From: Gonocerus acuteangulatus
Lineage: Eukaryota > Arthropoda > Insecta > Hemiptera > Coreidae
DNA: 64,000 bases
Assembly: GCA_946811695.1 (NCBI GenBank)
Contig: OX328123.1
Coordinates: 10,115,698-10,179,697, forward strand
Direction of reading: 5' to 3'
Shown here: one piece after another, positions 10,819 through 23,522 of the stretch
Position numbering within the stretch: position 1 is the first letter of the stretch
Layout: each line of letters opens with the position of its first letter
Position numbers and translations under genes: made by a program
Notes under the pieces: model-generated
What the model was told of the DNA's origin: nothing
The model's database searches: none
The model's input: only the letters and a program-made list of their open reading frames with translations

Positions 10819-10887
<69 letters not shown>

Positions 10888-11050
10888 GGCACATCTACAT
10901 CTAGGTCATTAGCGCCGACATCCAGGGTGTAGCGAGGAATTTCACCAGCGAGCCGTGGGATGATAAAATTCCTGCCGGAGGTTGGGAATCGAACCCACCA
11001 TCTCCCGCTTATGAATCCAAGGCGCTAGCCATTAGACCACGGGAGACCCC
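10812..11050 (-). mobile_element. SINE-I (tRNA-derived) inside family A
   Basis: In minus orientation the unit starts gtctcccgtggtctaatggc, carries the B box ggttcgattcccaacc and ends ggcgctaatgacctagatgt, then gccgta and a long poly-A (T-run 10822-10885). The host sequence cggttcc is repeated on both sides, consistent with a short TSD. Related copies are at 26945, 40868 and 55056. Confidence 0.85.
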
Positions 11051-12030
11051 GGTTCCTGTTCATATCCCTATTCTCATTTGAAAAGCATAGAATAGAAACA
11101 GATAATATTTTCCTCGGCCTTTGTTCAAAGGGTTTTATGGCTGGCTATACCTGGGGTCAGGTCCGCAAGACCCTAGAATCCTCTTCTACCGATACTTCAT
11201 TTCATACGTTTCAATGAATTGGAAAATATCAAATATTTTCACACATTCCTGTGTTCTTTTACTATAGTAATAATTCTACAGATAAAATCAATTAAAAAAT
11301 AAAATAAAAAAAACCAACAGCATAAAGGCAATTGAAAATATTCAAAAGACGTCAACGAATCTTTTTCTCTTGGCAAGCTATATTTCTAACAATGAATTGT
11401 TTTTCGTATTTTGCCTAATCTGTTTTATTGTAAAATACTTATTTCTCCGATTGACATCGCCTAATCAAAACTTTCATTAGAACCTTTTTTGTAGAGCATT
11501 TAGTAAGCTTTCTAATGGTATTCTTTCGTTTACCAAGATTCTCAACCTTTTTCGAGATATTAAGGAAAATATACAAAGTTACCAAAACTTTTTAAGTCTG
11601 TTAATAAAATATTTTATTCTAACCCTTCCTTAACTCCAAACGTAACTAAAATTTCAACATATTAGTTTTGATGAAAGTAGAACAAGCAGAAAATGTTTCA
11701 ACTGAATCCCATGATTCTAAGTACCCAAACCAAAAACGGTATTCAAAAAATATTTTTCCAATTTTCTCGAAAACGGTTAAAGCTATCGCCTTGAAAATGG
11801 TTTCATTCGTTTTCCTAGCCCAGGAATCATATAAAACGAGTACTTAGAAGCTTATGAACTCAAAAACGTAAGCGTTACGATTTTTTTTGCGCGAATTTCG
11901 CCCCAAACGCCATCTTCCAGTAGGCGGATTTTGCTGGTTAACGAACTTGACCTTTCAAATTGGACGAAGGATTTTTGTACCAAATTTCATCAAAATGGGA
12001 CCATTCGTCTTCTAGCTAGAGAGCGAACAG

Positions 12031-12195
<165 letters not shown>

Positions 12196-12330
12196 AATTT
12201 GAACCACCGTTATTTTCGGTCTCTAGGGGTTCTGAAACGCGAAATTTTCTAGTCGGCACTTCCGGATTGTTTCATTGTATCAACCCTATAAGCGGGGTTC
12301 CTCCCTATGGGGGAGGGAGGAACCGCGCTA

Positions 12331-12582
12331 AAAATGAATCGCTAAATGTGTTTGTAAGCGCAAATCTCGAGAACAGCTGAACCGATTTCGCTAATTCTTC
12401 TTTTATAATATTCCTTGAAGTACGAGGATGGTTCTTACGGAGAGAAAAATTAAAAAGATTGCCTGAAAAAGTCTAAAAACAACACTTTTCGGGTCTTTTT
12501 CACTTCCTTAACGCAAATTCATTTTTAAATAAAAACATATGTTCTCAATTATAATATTTTTAACAGTTAATGTATTTGTGTA
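12331..12582 (+). mobile_element. Helitron 5'-end fragment
   Basis: aaaatgaatcgctaaatgtg and the following 150 bp nearly duplicate the start of the adjacent Helitron at 12594-12760. The first dozen bases and the 3' part are missing. It directly follows the family A end. Confidence 0.65.
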
Positions 12583-12822
12583 TCTATTATATAAAAATGA
12601 ATCACTAAATGTGTTGGTAAGCGCAAATCTCGAAAACAACTGAACCGATTTCGCTAATTCTTTTTTTATAATATTCCTTGAAGTACGAGGATGGTTCTTA
12701 CAGAGAGAAAAAATTAAAAAATTGCCTGAAATAGTCTAAAAACAACACTTTTCGGGTTTTTTTTTAACTATAATATTACTAAATCTAAAAGCCACAAATT
12801 TCTATAAAATTATTAAAGTGTT

Positions 12823-13008
12823 GTGAGGCGGTCAAATTTAGGCAGAAGAACCCGAAATGCAAAGAATCAAATTAATTATCAGTCTAATCGTACTGCCCAG
12901 GAACGTGAAGTTCGCAATGAACGTGAAAGAATTTGGTTAAGACAGACCCGTGAAGCGCGACATTCGACTAATAACGGTGCAAGTTTGAATCGAGCTGCTG
13001 TGAATTGA
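12823..13008 (+). pseudogene. Helitron Rep-Hel protein, N-terminal fragment
   Basis: The frame reads SNLGRRTRNAKNQIN and then a basic, charged stretch (EREVRNERERIW, REARHST). This resembles the arginine-rich start of Helitron Rep-helicase proteins and of host-like basic leaders in them. It stops after 61 codons. The rolling-circle HUH nuclease domain is absent. The identification leans on its position between clear Helitron ends. Confidence 0.6.
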
Positions 13009-13062
13009 TTACAGTGCCTGCAGCTGTGTTGCTATTGGACCTATGAACTCAGTTCGACTATA

Positions 13063-13236
13063 TACAAATCCCAGGGGCAGTCATTAAGTGTTTGTGGTAT
13101 TAATCTAGAAAACCCATGTTTCTCGCATAGTCAATTGTATGTTGCCAGTTCCCCTGTTGGAAAACCATCTGCTCTGTTTGTTTACGCGCCAGGTAATCAA
13201 ACGAAAAATATCGTGTACCAGAAAGTACTTCAATAA
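13063..13236 (+). pseudogene. Helitron Pif1-like helicase, C-terminal end
   Basis: The frame gives YKSQGQSLSVCGINLENPCF followed by SHSQLYVASSPVGKPSALFV and ends KVLQ before a stop. KSQGQSL and SHSQLYVA match helicase motifs V and VI of Pif1-type Helitron helicases (SP replaces the usual SR, removing the arginine finger). The Walker A and B motifs lie in the deleted part. Confidence 0.85.
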
Positions 13237-13719
13237 AAATGAAACTTAATTTAGAATAAGTAAAAATAAAATGAAACATAATAAGAAGGTAGGTATCATA
13301 ATAAGAAATCTGATATTGTAATTTTTATTGTGATTTTAGTGACTATTAAAAGAATTTTAAGTGTTTTATAATTTTTATTTGTTGGCATAATATAAATGTT
13401 GACTTATTAACTGTCTTTTTTATTTTTTTATCTTACTGGCTGACCCGGTGTTTTGAATAGCGGAATAAGTATTAAAAAAAAGATTAGAGAATCGACTGTA
13501 AGGCGGTACGAAGTTCGCCGGGTCAGCTAGTCTTTTATATAATATCGTAGGTCCCTGTGTTGGTTAATTAAATAATTCCTTGGTGTGATTTATAAAACGT
13601 ATATATTAAACAGCTCAATAAAACAGTAAAACTTCATACATTTTTTACTTCATGTTTTAATTAAAAAGAAGAAAAAAAGAAAATATGTAACTATATATAC
13701 CTACTTGTATTTTATTTAG

Positions 13720-15665
13720 ATTAACTGTTATAGATGTCTATATATTTATATATCATGCTTAGTTATTTGTATATTATACGTTATTTAGATTAACTGTTAT
13801 AGTTGTCTATATATTTATATACCATACTTAGTTATTTGTATATTATACGTTATTTAGATTAACTGTTATAGATGTCTATATATTTATATATCATGCTTAG
13901 TTATTTGTATATTATACGTTATTTAGATTAACTGTTATAGTTGTCTATATATTTATATACCATACTTAGTTATTTGTATATTATACGTTATTTAGATTAA
14001 CTGTTATAGTTGGCGCTAATAGCCAAACAGTTGATGCGCCGTTAAAAACGAACAAAAAAAAAAAAAAAAAAAAAAAAAAAACTGTTATAGTTGTCTATAT
14101 ATTTATATATCATACTTAGTTATTTGTATATTATACGTTATTTAGATTAACTGTTATAGTTGTCTATATATTTATATATCATACTTAGTTATTTGTATAT
14201 TATACGTTATTTAGGTTAACTGTTATAGTTGTCTATATATTTATATATCATGCTTAGTTATTTGTATATTATACGTTATTTAGATTAACTGTTATAGTTG
14301 TCTATATATTTATATACCATACTTAGTTATTTGTATATTATACGTTATTTAGATTAACTGTTATAGTTGTCTATATATTTATATATCATACTTAGTTATT
14401 TGTATATTATACGTTATTTAGATTAACTGTTATAGTTGTCTATATATTTATATATCATACTTAGTTATTTGTATATTATACGTTATTTAGGTTAACTGTT
14501 ATAGTTGTCTATATATTTATATATCATACTTAGTTATTTGTATATTATACGTTATTTAGGTTAACTGTTATAGTTGTCTATATATTTATATATCATACTT
14601 AGTTATTTGTATATTATACGTTATTTAGATTAACTGTTATAGTTGTCTATATATTTATATATCATACTTAGTTATTTGTATATTATACGTTATTTAGATT
14701 AACTGTTATATTTGTCTATATATTTATATATCATACTTAGTTATTTGTATATTATACGTTATTTAGATTAACTGTTATAGTTGTCTATATATTTATATAT
14801 CATACTTAGTTATTTGTATATTATACGTTATTTAGATTAACTGTTATAGTTGTCTATATATTTATATATCATACTTAGTTATTTGTATATTATACGTTAT
14901 TTAGGTTAACTGTTATAGTTGTCTATATATTTATATATCATAATTAGTTATTTGTATATTATACGTTATTTAGGTTAACTGTTATAGTTGTCTATATATT
15001 TATATATCATACTTAGTTATTTGTATATTATACGTTATTTAGATTAACTGTTATAGTTGTCTATATATTTATATATCATACTTAGTTATTTGTATATTAT
15101 ACGTTATTTAGATTAACTGTTATAGTTGTCTATATATTTATATATCATACTTAGTTATTTGTATATTATACGTTATTTAGATTAACTGTTATATTTGTCT
15201 ATATATTTATATATCATACTTAGTTATTTGTATATTATACGTTATTTAGATTAACTGTTATAGTTGTCTATATATTTATATATCATACTTAGTTATTTGT
15301 ATATTATACGTTATTTAGATTAACTGTTATAGTTGTCTATATATTTATATATCATACTTAGTTATTTGTATATTATACGTTATTTAGGTTAACTGTTATA
15401 GTTGTCTATATATTTATATATCATAATTAGTTATTTGTATATTATACGTTATTTAGGTTAACTGTTATAGTTGTCTATATATTTATATATCATACTTAGT
15501 TATTTGTATATTATACGTTATTTAGATTAACTGTTATAGTTGTCTATATATTTATATATCATACTTAGTTATTTGTATATTATACGTTATTTAGATTAAC
15601 TGTTATAGTTGTCTATATATTTATATATCATACTTAGTTATTTGTATATTATACGTTATTTATAT
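13720..15665. repeat. 69-bp satellite array with a 483-bp higher-order unit
   Basis: About 27 monomers of 69 bp share ttagattaactgttatag and catacttagttatttgtat. Diagnostic variants recur exactly seven monomers apart: tatatttgtct at 14701 and 15184, and cataattag near 14940 and 15423, both 483 bp apart. The first part shows a two-monomer (138 bp) alternation of gatgtct and gttgtct types. A truncated SINE interrupts it at 14011-14081. Confidence 0.95.
14011..14081 (+). mobile_element. 5'-truncated SINE-IV in the satellite
   Basis: The segment gcgctaatagcc, then gttgatgcgccgttaaaaac and a poly-A run is flanked by aactgttatagttg on both sides, a TSD made from satellite sequence. Only the 3' end of the SINE was copied. 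Confidence 0.85.
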
Positions 15666-16019
15666 ATTATTATCAAGTATAAGTGAGCGTAATTTTACTT
15701 CTCTCGAATAAAATTGGGATATTTGCTAAATGTTTCTTTGTGATTGCAATTTAATTGGTGTAAAAAAATATATGTAGTAAATGTAAATATTACAATGTTC
15801 ATTCATATTGCATATATATTATTTATTTTTGAGGATGATCTAAAACATTTTTTTTAAATTTTTTCAAGGCTTTGGTAAAGCAGTTACCTTTAATTAATAC
15901 AGTATTCCGCCAGTCTCCATACATAGAGAGTACATGGTTACAAGTGGAGTTCTAACAAGAAGTGTCCAAGAAGATATGCTAAGAAGGGCACGAAACATGT
16001 AGGGTGTAAATAATAAACA

Positions 16020-16066
<47 letters not shown>

Positions 16067-16430
16067 GACGGAACGGCATTTTTCTCCAGCGGTGGTACTC
16101 CTCCTCACTTCTTCCTGGAATATTTCGATGGATTCATCTCCATCTTGTTCAGCCAGGTACTTGTTTCTTCCTGGATGGTAGGATGGTGTATTTTATATAA
16201 TTTTATCATTTTTTTAAATATATAGTTTAGGGAGAGTCAATTGTCTTTAGGGTAAGGTAAGCTCTGATATCTCTGAACTTGAATAATATTTATAAAATAA
16301 CACTTTTTCTGTAATGGGCCAATTTTTTGTATATATTTTTTTCTTTTGTCTTAAAGTAAATCACATTTGTATATAAGGTGGTGTATTGTATGTGGTGTTG
16401 TGTTAGGCCGCAAGGGCTAGCCGAGCTGTT
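15666..16430 (+). other. Repeat debris, (TA)n and a weak hammerhead-like motif
   Basis: No gene is seen. 15978-16000 (gctaagaagggcacgaaaca) followed by a GGG and aataaa resembles a decayed copy of the CTGAAGA...GAAAC motif. A (TA)n tract lies at 16025-16062. Confidence 0.45.
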
Positions 16431-16439
16431 GGTTATATA

Positions 16440-19206
16440 GAATAGAATAGAATAGAATAATATTTATTGGCTTATAACATCGTATAGCCAAGGAATCTGG
16501 CCCATTTGGTGTTAGTAGATGTTAATGGACGCCACATATATGACTAATAATAATACTCTACATAAGAAAATAACAGATATATACATATACATATAAACTA
16601 CTTAAAAATACACAATATTGAAATATGAATATATACTGTTTATGCATATAAAAAGTCAAGTTGATGATTCTACATATAGCAGAACAATAACAATACACTT
16701 ATCTCTTCTAATAGTGAATTATTACTAAGTAATTATTACAATATTAATAATAGATTCCCTTTTTGAATAAAAATAATAAAGAAGTAATAAAATAAACACT
16801 ATATACTTATAAGGACCTATCATACATAACATTAATACACTCCTAACTAGAAATGTAATGAAAATAAATATTCTAAATTTAATCTTGGGTCTTAGCTCGA
16901 ATATATCTTAAATTGCACAAACTTTTAATAGAAAGAAGAAAATTGAATTTAATTGATCTAAACTATTGATAACAAGGATATTCTCTAATGACATGTAATC
17001 CCTGTTTTGTGTTATATATTTCCTGAAATATGTTGTTCTAAATGAACTCAACGCAGGGCAGTGCAATAATAAGTGGTTTAAGCTGTGATTTATGATTTGA
17101 TGACACCATCTACATATTTCTCCTGTTTTTATATGGACCACAATGTTCTTATGGAAAAGTTTTATATTTTCATTACCCGAAATTCTTAGTTGGCTAACAA
17201 GTTTTACTTTATATATATTTGTATGGTAAGTTAAATAGTGCTGAGGCTGAGGGCTATTGAAACTACAAATAGTTCTGTAAAGAGGGCTGTAATTCGAGTT
17301 GAGGACCTTGTCAATGTCTAAGGAATAGAGGTGGTTCTTTAGTTTTTCAATAATTATATTTTTCTTAATCAATAAATTGGTTGGCACTGAAAAATCAAAG
17401 AAATTTTCTTCTATATAATTATTTAATGTTATTTGTTTAATTTGGGATACCCAATTAAAGCCAATATCACTCTTTTTGGAATCTAACTCTATGAGCCTAA
17501 CAAGACATTTCCGTGGCAATCGGTTTTCAGGCATTGAAAGTATTTTTATACAAAAATTAATTATTTTCTTCAAAACAACTTCCTTCAATGGATTTCTCCC
17601 AGATTCCAGACGGACAATATAATTAGGGGTACATTTGGGCCAGGAATACAAATACTTTAGAAATTTAAGCTGGACCGTCTCTATAGCCTCGAGGTAGTTC
17701 AGGCTCCAAATCTCGGATCCATAAAGAAGAGTTGATGAAACCATGGAATCGAATAAAATCATTTTGGTTTGCCAGGAATCGCTCTTACCTCTGTTGAGTA
17801 TTTCTCTCACCTTAGCACTTGCGACTTGTGATCTCTGGATGAAGTAATTTAAAGCTTTGGAAAATTTTGCGGAAGATGAAAAAGGCACACCAAGATATGT
17901 ATACGTTTTGGTGTACTCCAGTTCCTTGCCCTGCCAAAGGAGAGGTTTTAATTTCTTTATCCGGGGTGACTTATGGAACACTAATGTTTTTGACTTTTCT
18001 GGGTTCAAGACTAATAAATTCTGAGAACAGTAAGCCTCTAGTATTTTTAGTTTTTTAAGAGCGCTGTGCCATGAAGTGCTTAGCATAACAATATCGTCCG
18101 CTAAAAGCAGCATTATAATCTCATTCCGACTATCTATTGAGATTCCCGTGGAACCAAACTTTTGAAAAAAAGATATTATATCCGCAATAAAACAAATAAA
18201 AAGAATAGGACTGAGACTTTCTCCTTGCAATAAACCAGAACTGATATTAATTTCTTCTGACAGCTGGTTTCCTACCTTAATGTACATAGAGGCATTGTCA
18301 TATAATTGTTTTAATATTCTTATTATTTTACCACCAATACCAAAATCGTACAGCTTTTGCCAGAGGAGCTCATGGTTTATGGAGTCGAAGGCCTTCTTGA
18401 AATCAACAAATGTTGCAAATATATACTTCCCTTTTTTATTCAGATTCATGCTGATAAGGGCTGCCAGGGAGAAGATATGGTCAATGCATCCTCTACCTTG
18501 TCTAAATCCAGCCTGTTCTTCAGGGATCAGTCCTTCTTCCTCAGCCCAGGTTAAAATTCTACGAGCCAGTATAGCTGTAAATAGCTTTGTGATATTATTT
18601 ATGAGCGATATTCCTCTGTAATTGTCCACATCTTTTTTATCTCCTTTTTTGTGCAACAAACTTAGTTTTGACTTTGACCAAGCACTTAGGGTTTTTTCTG
18701 TTTCCATTATGTTATTAAATAAATTCAATATGTAATACTCCCATTCGGGGGTTAAATTTTTAAAAACCTCATATGTGATTTTATCTAAGCCAGGAGATTT
18801 ATTATTTTTCGCCCGTTTCAGGCAGAAATGCAATTCCTCTAATGAAAAAGGTTCATCCAATACGGGATGTCTAACTGAGAAAAACAATTTTTCCGTTCTG
18901 GTTTTATCTCCATATAAAGCCTTGTAATGCATCACCCAGGAATCAATATCTATTTCCTTATGTTGAAAACTTCTAGGCCTCAGAGATTTTACAGTTTTCC
19001 AGAACTCAGTACTGTTCTTCACATTTTGCAGCTTTTGAATAACGCTCGCTCGATATTCGCGTTTTTTAATATCTATTATTGTCCTGTAATATTTTTTGCT
19101 ATTAAGGTAATCTTCTAAAGAGTTTTTTGAATATTTGTTCCTTATCATGGCTCGGTACATTCGCCTTACACTCCGTTTTAATAATCGGCAGTCAAGGTCG
19201 AACCAT
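16440..19206 (-). mobile_element. 5'-truncated LINE with 14-bp TSD
   Basis: The direct repeat ctgttggttatata occurs at 16426-16439 and 19207-19220. On the minus strand the element begins inside its reading frame and ends with a short tandem tail of ATTCT units. Tandem-repeat tails are typical of CR1/L2-like LINEs. At 2767 bp it lacks the endonuclease domain, as expected from truncated target-primed reverse transcription. Confidence 0.9.
16908..19205 (-). pseudogene. LINE ORF2 fragment: reverse transcriptase and C-terminal region
   Basis: The frame is open for about 765 codons, with the first methionine at 19160; it really continues upstream to the truncation point as RWFDLDCRLLKRSVRRM. Reverse transcriptase blocks are visible: DKITYEVFKNL, LLHKKGDKKDVDNYRGISLI, FVDFKKAFDS (motif A, about residue 257), GLLQGESLSPILF and LADDIVMLSTS (motif C, about residue 353). 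The C-terminal part has a CRWC-H-C zinc-knuckle-like motif (EICRWCHQII, LLLHCPAL). The endonuclease domain is missing. The intact frame suggests a recent insertion. I place it among CR1/L2/Daphne-like LINEs with low certainty. Confidence 0.92.
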
Positions 19207-19220
19207 CTGTTGGTTATATA

Positions 19221-19815
19221 TACCCTGTGTAAGTGTTATCTCCAGTTAATAATTGTTTCGTGTAGAAGTCATTACATGTATCTTTTCGTATTTAGTGACT
19301 ATGCAGGTATGTTAGATATAAATGAAAAGAGTGTACGTCCTTTTATTGAGTTTAACATTTGTGGAAGCCAGCTTTCTATCCTTTTATGTGACAGTATATG
19401 TATTTTGTTTTATAATATTTTGTAAATACACTATTCTTACATAAATTAAAAGAAAGTAACATAAAACATCTCAAATAACTAATATAATAATCATTTGAAT
19501 ACATTATATTCGTGATATGAAACAAGAATCATACTCAAATAATACTGAAATTAGAAAAAAAGGCCCTTTTGTATGTTGGGGTAATACTAATAGTGTTGGT
19601 AAAGAAAATTTTTAAACAGTTTGTCATTTTCACTCCATCCCGTCCGATAGAACTATTTAAATGTTCCTAAACCGTATAAGGCCCATCGACTGCCATCTGC
19701 ATTGATATCCCCTGTAATCATAACATCATCCAGAATGTCCTATAACAATAAGATAACGTTCCGCGCGGCACGTGGTCACGACACGTGATGTATGCCCTCC
19801 CAGCAGGAAGCTAGG
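19221..19815. other. No gene recognised
   Basis: 19650-19740 is a diverged copy of the dispersed repeat at 10410. Nothing else stands out. Confidence 0.5.
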
Positions 19816-19995
19816 CTAGATGGATTTGAATAATCCTCTTCTTGGCTTTCCCCAAGAAGGAGTACCTAATCCTTGGACCTCCGATGGGTTGTTATGTAAT
19901 TTAGGAATGCCCAGCTTTATGCTGCCTAGGTATAGGGCTTTCGGGAGGATTGAAATTTGTGGAGATAGAATAATCCTTGAGATCATACACATTTG

Positions 19996-20058
<63 letters not shown>
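19816..20058 (+). mobile_element. Possible poly(A)-tailed retroposed sequence
   Basis: An unrepetitive stretch (ggctttccccaagaaggagt, ggattgaaatttgtgg) ends in a run of about 60 A at 19999-20058. The tail suggests retroposition. I recognise neither a tRNA head nor a protein, and no TSD was found. Confidence 0.45.
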
Positions 20059-20059
<1 letters not shown>

Positions 20060-20087
20060 AAGGAAAAATCTAAAAAAAATGCATACG

Positions 20088-20355
20088 TATATTTTTGAGA
20101 TTCCGGAGTCCGAATCTGCAGTTTGTTTGACATTGACGACTTTTCCTAGAGATAATTTGAAGGTCAAAATGAGAAAAAACGTAGAGAAAAATCTGAAAAA
20201 AAATTATTCAAAAATTAATTTTCTGGGATGCTGTGCGAGCCAAACAAACCACGGTTGGAAACAGGGATCTGAAAAACATAGGCATGTATTTTTTCAGATT
20301 TCTTCTACGTGTTTTTCTCTATTTGACCATCAAATTACCTTGAATCTGATATGAT
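20088..20355. repeat. Foldback related to 28545-29112
   Basis: 20140-20210 (gataatttgaaggtcaaaat, aaaacgtagagaaaaatct) pairs with 20275-20345. The outer ccggagtccgaatc and ttgaaggtcaaa blocks also occur in the foldback at 28.6 kb, so they are one family. Confidence 0.6.
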
Positions 20356-20739
20356 GAAGGTTTACCATGTCGTTCATCGTAATAAGCGACCCCAAATACA
20401 CCATAAGAACCATACCAATCCGGGAGTTTTTTTTTTAGATCAAATGTTGACCTGTGTAACCATTGATTAGTAAAGAATGTTTTCTGTATTTGACTACAAG
20501 CGTTGATGCATTAATTGATGTAAATTTTGGGGCTGTTTTTTGCTGTTACTCGTGTAAATTAAATTGGTTACTTACTGTTTTGGAAGAAGAGCTAATAGTA
20601 TTTTTCATGGTATGAGCCTTTAGAACTTACCTGAAAAAAATAACAAAAAAATGTTAGCTGTCGATAAAAAAGCGTAATCAGAATTATATAAAATGTAAGC
20701 CAAATTGCAGGAATATTATTTAAGAAAATAAGACAATAT

Positions 20740-21353
20740 TTCATATATATATATATATATATAATAGTGTCTGTCTGTTTGCCCGTATGTCTGTTTGTTC
20801 CTTATACAAATCTACACCGTTTGACCGATTTTGACCTAACTTGGCACGGGAGGTAGGTCTTGATACGCGAAATCTCCCTAGGCTAGGTCAAACTAGTCAA
20901 ATTTCAAAATTTGGTCAAAAGGTCCAAAGTTTTGTTCAAGAAAAATTGGCTACACTGAACCATTCAGATTCTGACGGCCGTTTTGAATAATGACTCAAAT
21001 TTATTTGTTGATGTTCCTGATAATTAGAATAACTCGAACTCATTGATGACTTTACATCATTATATAATCATGTAATGCAGTTTATTTCAATTTTATATCA
21101 ACAGTCACTATCTAACTAAGGAGCGCTCGCCTTTCTTTGATAAAAGCTATCTACTCGTAGGCTGTGGTGCTGGCCTATGTCGGCTGTTTTATGAATTGGT
21201 GTGCTGATGGCTGTTTCACGAATTACTAGACAGATATAAAAAAATTCATACCGTTTGACCGATTTTGACGTAACTAGGTATACAGGTAGAACTTTAGACG
21301 GGGAGAGTCATAGGCAGAAAGTAGGTGTAGAATGGCAGACTGGGTAACAGCTA

Positions 21354-21415
<62 letters not shown>
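20740..21415 (+). repeat. Family B repeat bounded by (TA)n
   Basis: The family core ttccttatacaaatctacac and gtttgaccgattttgac, then aacttggcac, appears near 20790 and again in part near 21245. (TA)n tracts lie at both ends (20743-20762, 21356-21413). The end before the second tract reads gggtaacagctagt. Related copies are at 25315, 26646 and 47996/49280. No protein is encoded. Confidence 0.65.
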
Positions 21416-22080
21416 AGCTATATCAAGAAGCCCTGAGGGGCCATAGCATGGTCAATAGTATGCCCGGTCTACTGAGTAATAGAATTTTAAAATAAAGGAA
21501 TTTTGGATTCGAATATAATTTAACTAAATTGGTAATATATGGATGATAATTATCGTCCATGTTCTTCCGATACTTAATCGGCTTAATTATAATTAACCCG
21601 ATTAAGTATGGGAAGACTTTTTTTTCGTGCATCGGCTACCGAGGCCATATGGGCTTGAATCAGTGTCGGAAGTACAAGTACGATATTTTTTTGACGTAGC
21701 CTCACGAATCAGAAGGTTCAAAAAAAATAAGTATAACATTTAAATAACGAGTAAAAAATTTAAATAATGTTCAGAAATGATTTACGAATTTACTAGTACG
21801 CTAGTTCTACCACCATCCATATTTTGGAGTAATTTATTTGTACCTAGGGATATATATGGACAACTCCATGCCAACTCAGACAAAGTTCAATATTTGAAAG
21901 ATTAATTACAATATTTTAACTCTTAGAATTAGGTAAAATGTGGATTTTTTTTTATTTTTAAGATGGGTTTTTATTGCTTTTTTCACCCCTTTAAATTTGA
22001 GATCTTTTAAATTTATTTATTCTTCTGAATAATGTATTTTTTAAACCCCTGCTATTTTATTTGGCACGGATATTTGAAAC
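21416..22080. other. No gene; one small hairpin
   Basis: 21561-21613 can fold: tacttaatcgg pairs with ccgattaagta around an AT-rich loop. No coding feature is supported. Confidence 0.5.
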
Positions 22081-22087
22081 TTATAAA

Positions 22088-22903
22088 GGGTCTTTTTGCG
22101 AAGACCACATCCAGTTACTTTTGAAGTAGCAGTAGTGATTTATAACAGTTCCTCGTACTGTCTGATAAGCTTACTGATTAGCTTAGAGGTTCTTTGCTGG
22201 TTATCTATTACTACTTGACTCGTTATCTACGGTTATAATCCATATTAGATAATTCAAAGCAAATAATAAAAAGGTTAATATGATCAAAATCAATTCTCTC
22301 AAATACAAAAAAAGTTATTAAGCATTAAAGTTAACTGTTTTGCAGGTTATGAAGGTTAACATAAACAATGATATTTGTAAACACACATATTTTATTCTTC
22401 TTTTCTCTTCTCTCTTTTTGGATATTTTACATTTATTTAGCTTTAAGGGCATACGTGCTGTGCGTTTCCGCTCGCTGCGCTCGCTCAAGAAGATATCAAA
22501 GCTCTGGTCAATCCAACTCGCTAAAATTAATATTTATTTAAATTTAAATTTTAACGTCCATTTATTATTAACTACGAATCTAAAATTAATAGAATTGTAT
22601 TAATTTTAACGACTCTAGTCAATCCAGCTCGCTAAAAATTAATGGAATTCTATTAATTTTTGCGAGTTTTTTGCTTTTTCTTTGTCAGGAACATCGCGAA
22701 CTAATTGTAAAGACCCATTTTTCCCACTAACAGAAGCAGAGCTTTTTCACAAACAAACCCTATTTAACTGTTGAATTTTACTTTACTCCCAGCAAGAACC
22801 AATACAATTGCTCGTCGGAATCCTCCAATAGGAAGGCAAAGGAGTCACTGATACAATCACTACTGCTACTTTAAAAGTAACTGGATCTTCGCAAAAAGAC
22901 CCC
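22088..22903. mobile_element. Unclassified TIR element, 816 bp
   Basis: The ends are inverted: gggtctttttgcgaagacca... at 22088 and the complement of ggggtctttttgcgaagatc at 22903. The similarity continues through ccagttacttt and agtagcagtagtgatt for about 50 bp. TTATAA flanks both ends, possibly a short target duplication. No transposase fragment was found inside. Confidence 0.75.
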
Positions 22904-23434
22904 TTATAAATCATTTTCATATGTTTTTCCCCAACATTTTTTTTTATATGTTCACTTTTTGGCTGTGTAACATTGACAGGCGCAACATACTTTATGTAAA
23001 GAGAATGTTAATAACTATCTCTAGTTAAAAAGAGCTAATTAAAGATAATCTACCCTTGTGATTTATCCCCAAGATTTAGGTTCCCGTGAGAAAGCTCGGA
23101 TACTTTAACATTTCCCTGGAGCTATTTAACAATCCCTACATGCAATACTCAAGACAATTAGGCAGGGAAAAGTAATGTCTAGTTCTTATTTTGTAACATA
23201 TCCTTATTTTTATAAAATGGAATATTCTATAGGGGTTTCCATTTTGTCATTAAGAACACAATTTAAATGACTTAGAACATAAATTCTTCTCCCATTATCA
23301 GTTAACTTTAATTTGTAACTTATGTAGCTAAGATTCTAAAATTTCTAATACTATGTCCGATTCGGGCGAATATTAGTTTTAAATATGTTTGTAGATCCTA
23401 AGTTAAAAACTAAGATGTTCTAGGCAGTTGGTAA
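22904..23434. other. No gene recognised
   Basis: Neither frames nor repeats are evident. Confidence 0.5.
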
Positions 23435-23522
23435 CAGCTTATTAAGTCTTCAATAGTTTTGTATTTTAATTACATTTAAAAATATAATTAAAATACAAAA
23501 CTATTGAAGACTTAATAAGCTG
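23435..23522. repeat. Perfect 38-bp hairpin with 12-base loop
   Basis: 23435-23472 (cagcttattaagtcttcaat...) is the exact complement of 23485-23522, with the loop catttaaaaata. Pairing resumes outside after one mismatch. It could be a tiny MITE or a hairpin RNA precursor. Confidence 0.85.

Larger units (their letters stand above)
12583..13530 (+). mobile_element. Non-autonomous Helitron with captured ends of its own Rep-helicase
   Basis: The element starts TCTATTATATAAAAATGAAT after an A and ends in a GGCG-tacgaagtt-CGCC hairpin, then GGTCAGCTAG before a T. That gives A/T insertion, a 5' TC, and a 3' hairpin plus CTAG, all Helitron hallmarks. The 948-bp body joins the beginning of the Rep-Hel protein to the end of its Pif1-type helicase, so most of the gene was deleted. 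Confidence 0.88.

Noticed and set aside
10980..11048. tRNA genes at the SINE-I and SINE-II heads
   Set aside because: All are followed by conserved SINE tails and poly-A or flanked by TSDs.
16908..19160. A functional LINE ORF2
   Set aside because: The frame is long and uninterrupted, but the element is 5'-truncated inside the coding region with TSDs at the truncation point and lacks the endonuclease.
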